Position numbers and translations under genes: made by a program
NCBI GenBank assembly: GCA_031417555.1
Contig: JANOVV010000097.1
Span: 1 to 5,338, forward strand
Origin: JADKIH01 sp031417555
GTDB lineage: Bacteria > Bacteroidota > Bacteroidia > AKYH767-A > 2013-40CM-41-45
DNA length: 5,338 nt
Reading direction: 5' to 3'
Notes under the pieces: model-generated
Databases searched by the model: none
Told to the model about the DNA's origin: nothing
The model's input: the letters and a program-made list of their open reading frames with translations, nothing else
Part shown: positions 5,292 to 5,338 of the stretch, one piece after another
Layout: every line of letters starts with the position of its first letter
Numbering within the stretch: the first letter of the stretch is position 1

Positions 5292-5338
5292 AGGTTACAA
5301 TTTTACATTTTTTTTGTTAATTATTTCTACTTGTTCAT
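5292..5338 (-). other. Short AT-rich stretch upstream of the calcium-loop gene
   Basis: On the minus strand, the frame of the calcium-loop gene is open from the window edge until TAA at 5295-5297, reading EQVEIINKKNVKL. The other two minus-strand frames stop almost at once. This could be the tail of an upstream gene, part of the same gene split by a stop codon, or chance over only 13 codons. No promoter or ribosome-binding site is evident. Confidence 0.3.

Noticed and set aside
1..5338. CRISPR array, tRNA or rRNA genes
   Set aside because: No regularly spaced direct repeats, no cloverleaf-like segment and no ribosomal RNA motif was seen on either strand.

Overview
The window looks like accessory chromosome from a member of the Bacteroidota. 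The evidence is the low GC content, a secreted phosphatase ending in a type IX secretion (T9SS) sorting domain, an IS4-type transposase tail of the kind common in this phylum, a C-terminal calcium-loop module known from secreted Bacteroidota proteins, and the lack of Shine-Dalgarno sites. I place it near the Chitinophagales/Sphingobacteriales, but only tentatively.

Layout, left to right. Bases 1-122 are the last 39 codons of a plus-strand IS4-family transposase, so an insertion sequence ends just inside the window. Facing it on the minus strand, 198-2861 encodes an 887-residue secreted purple-acid-phosphatase-like metallophosphoesterase: signal peptide, beta-sandwich, two fibronectin type III repeats, phosphatase N-domain, catalytic domain and T9SS tail. 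Its only possible start is TTG. A 416-base gap (2862-3277) has no intact gene, but its reading frames suggest the decayed remains of one or two small genes. Then 3278-4276 on the plus strand encodes a full-length RhuM-type protein with a C-terminal Fic/Doc domain; its coding sequence holds a perfect 12+12 base palindrome. The next gap (4277-4550) has two inverted repeats and a strong AT-rich hairpin, probably a bidirectional terminator. Finally 4551-5291 on the minus strand encodes a protein ending in two dockerin-like calcium loops. It lacks a signal peptide and appears to have lost its 5' part.

No operon is evident. Every neighbouring pair is convergent or divergent. The two minus-strand genes concern the cell surface or outside, while the RhuM/Fic gene and the insertion sequence are typical mobile or accessory cargo. 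I see no multigene defence system. The points most worth a second look are the structured repeats after the RhuM gene, the palindrome inside it, the truncated calcium-loop gene and the decayed reading frames in the first gap.
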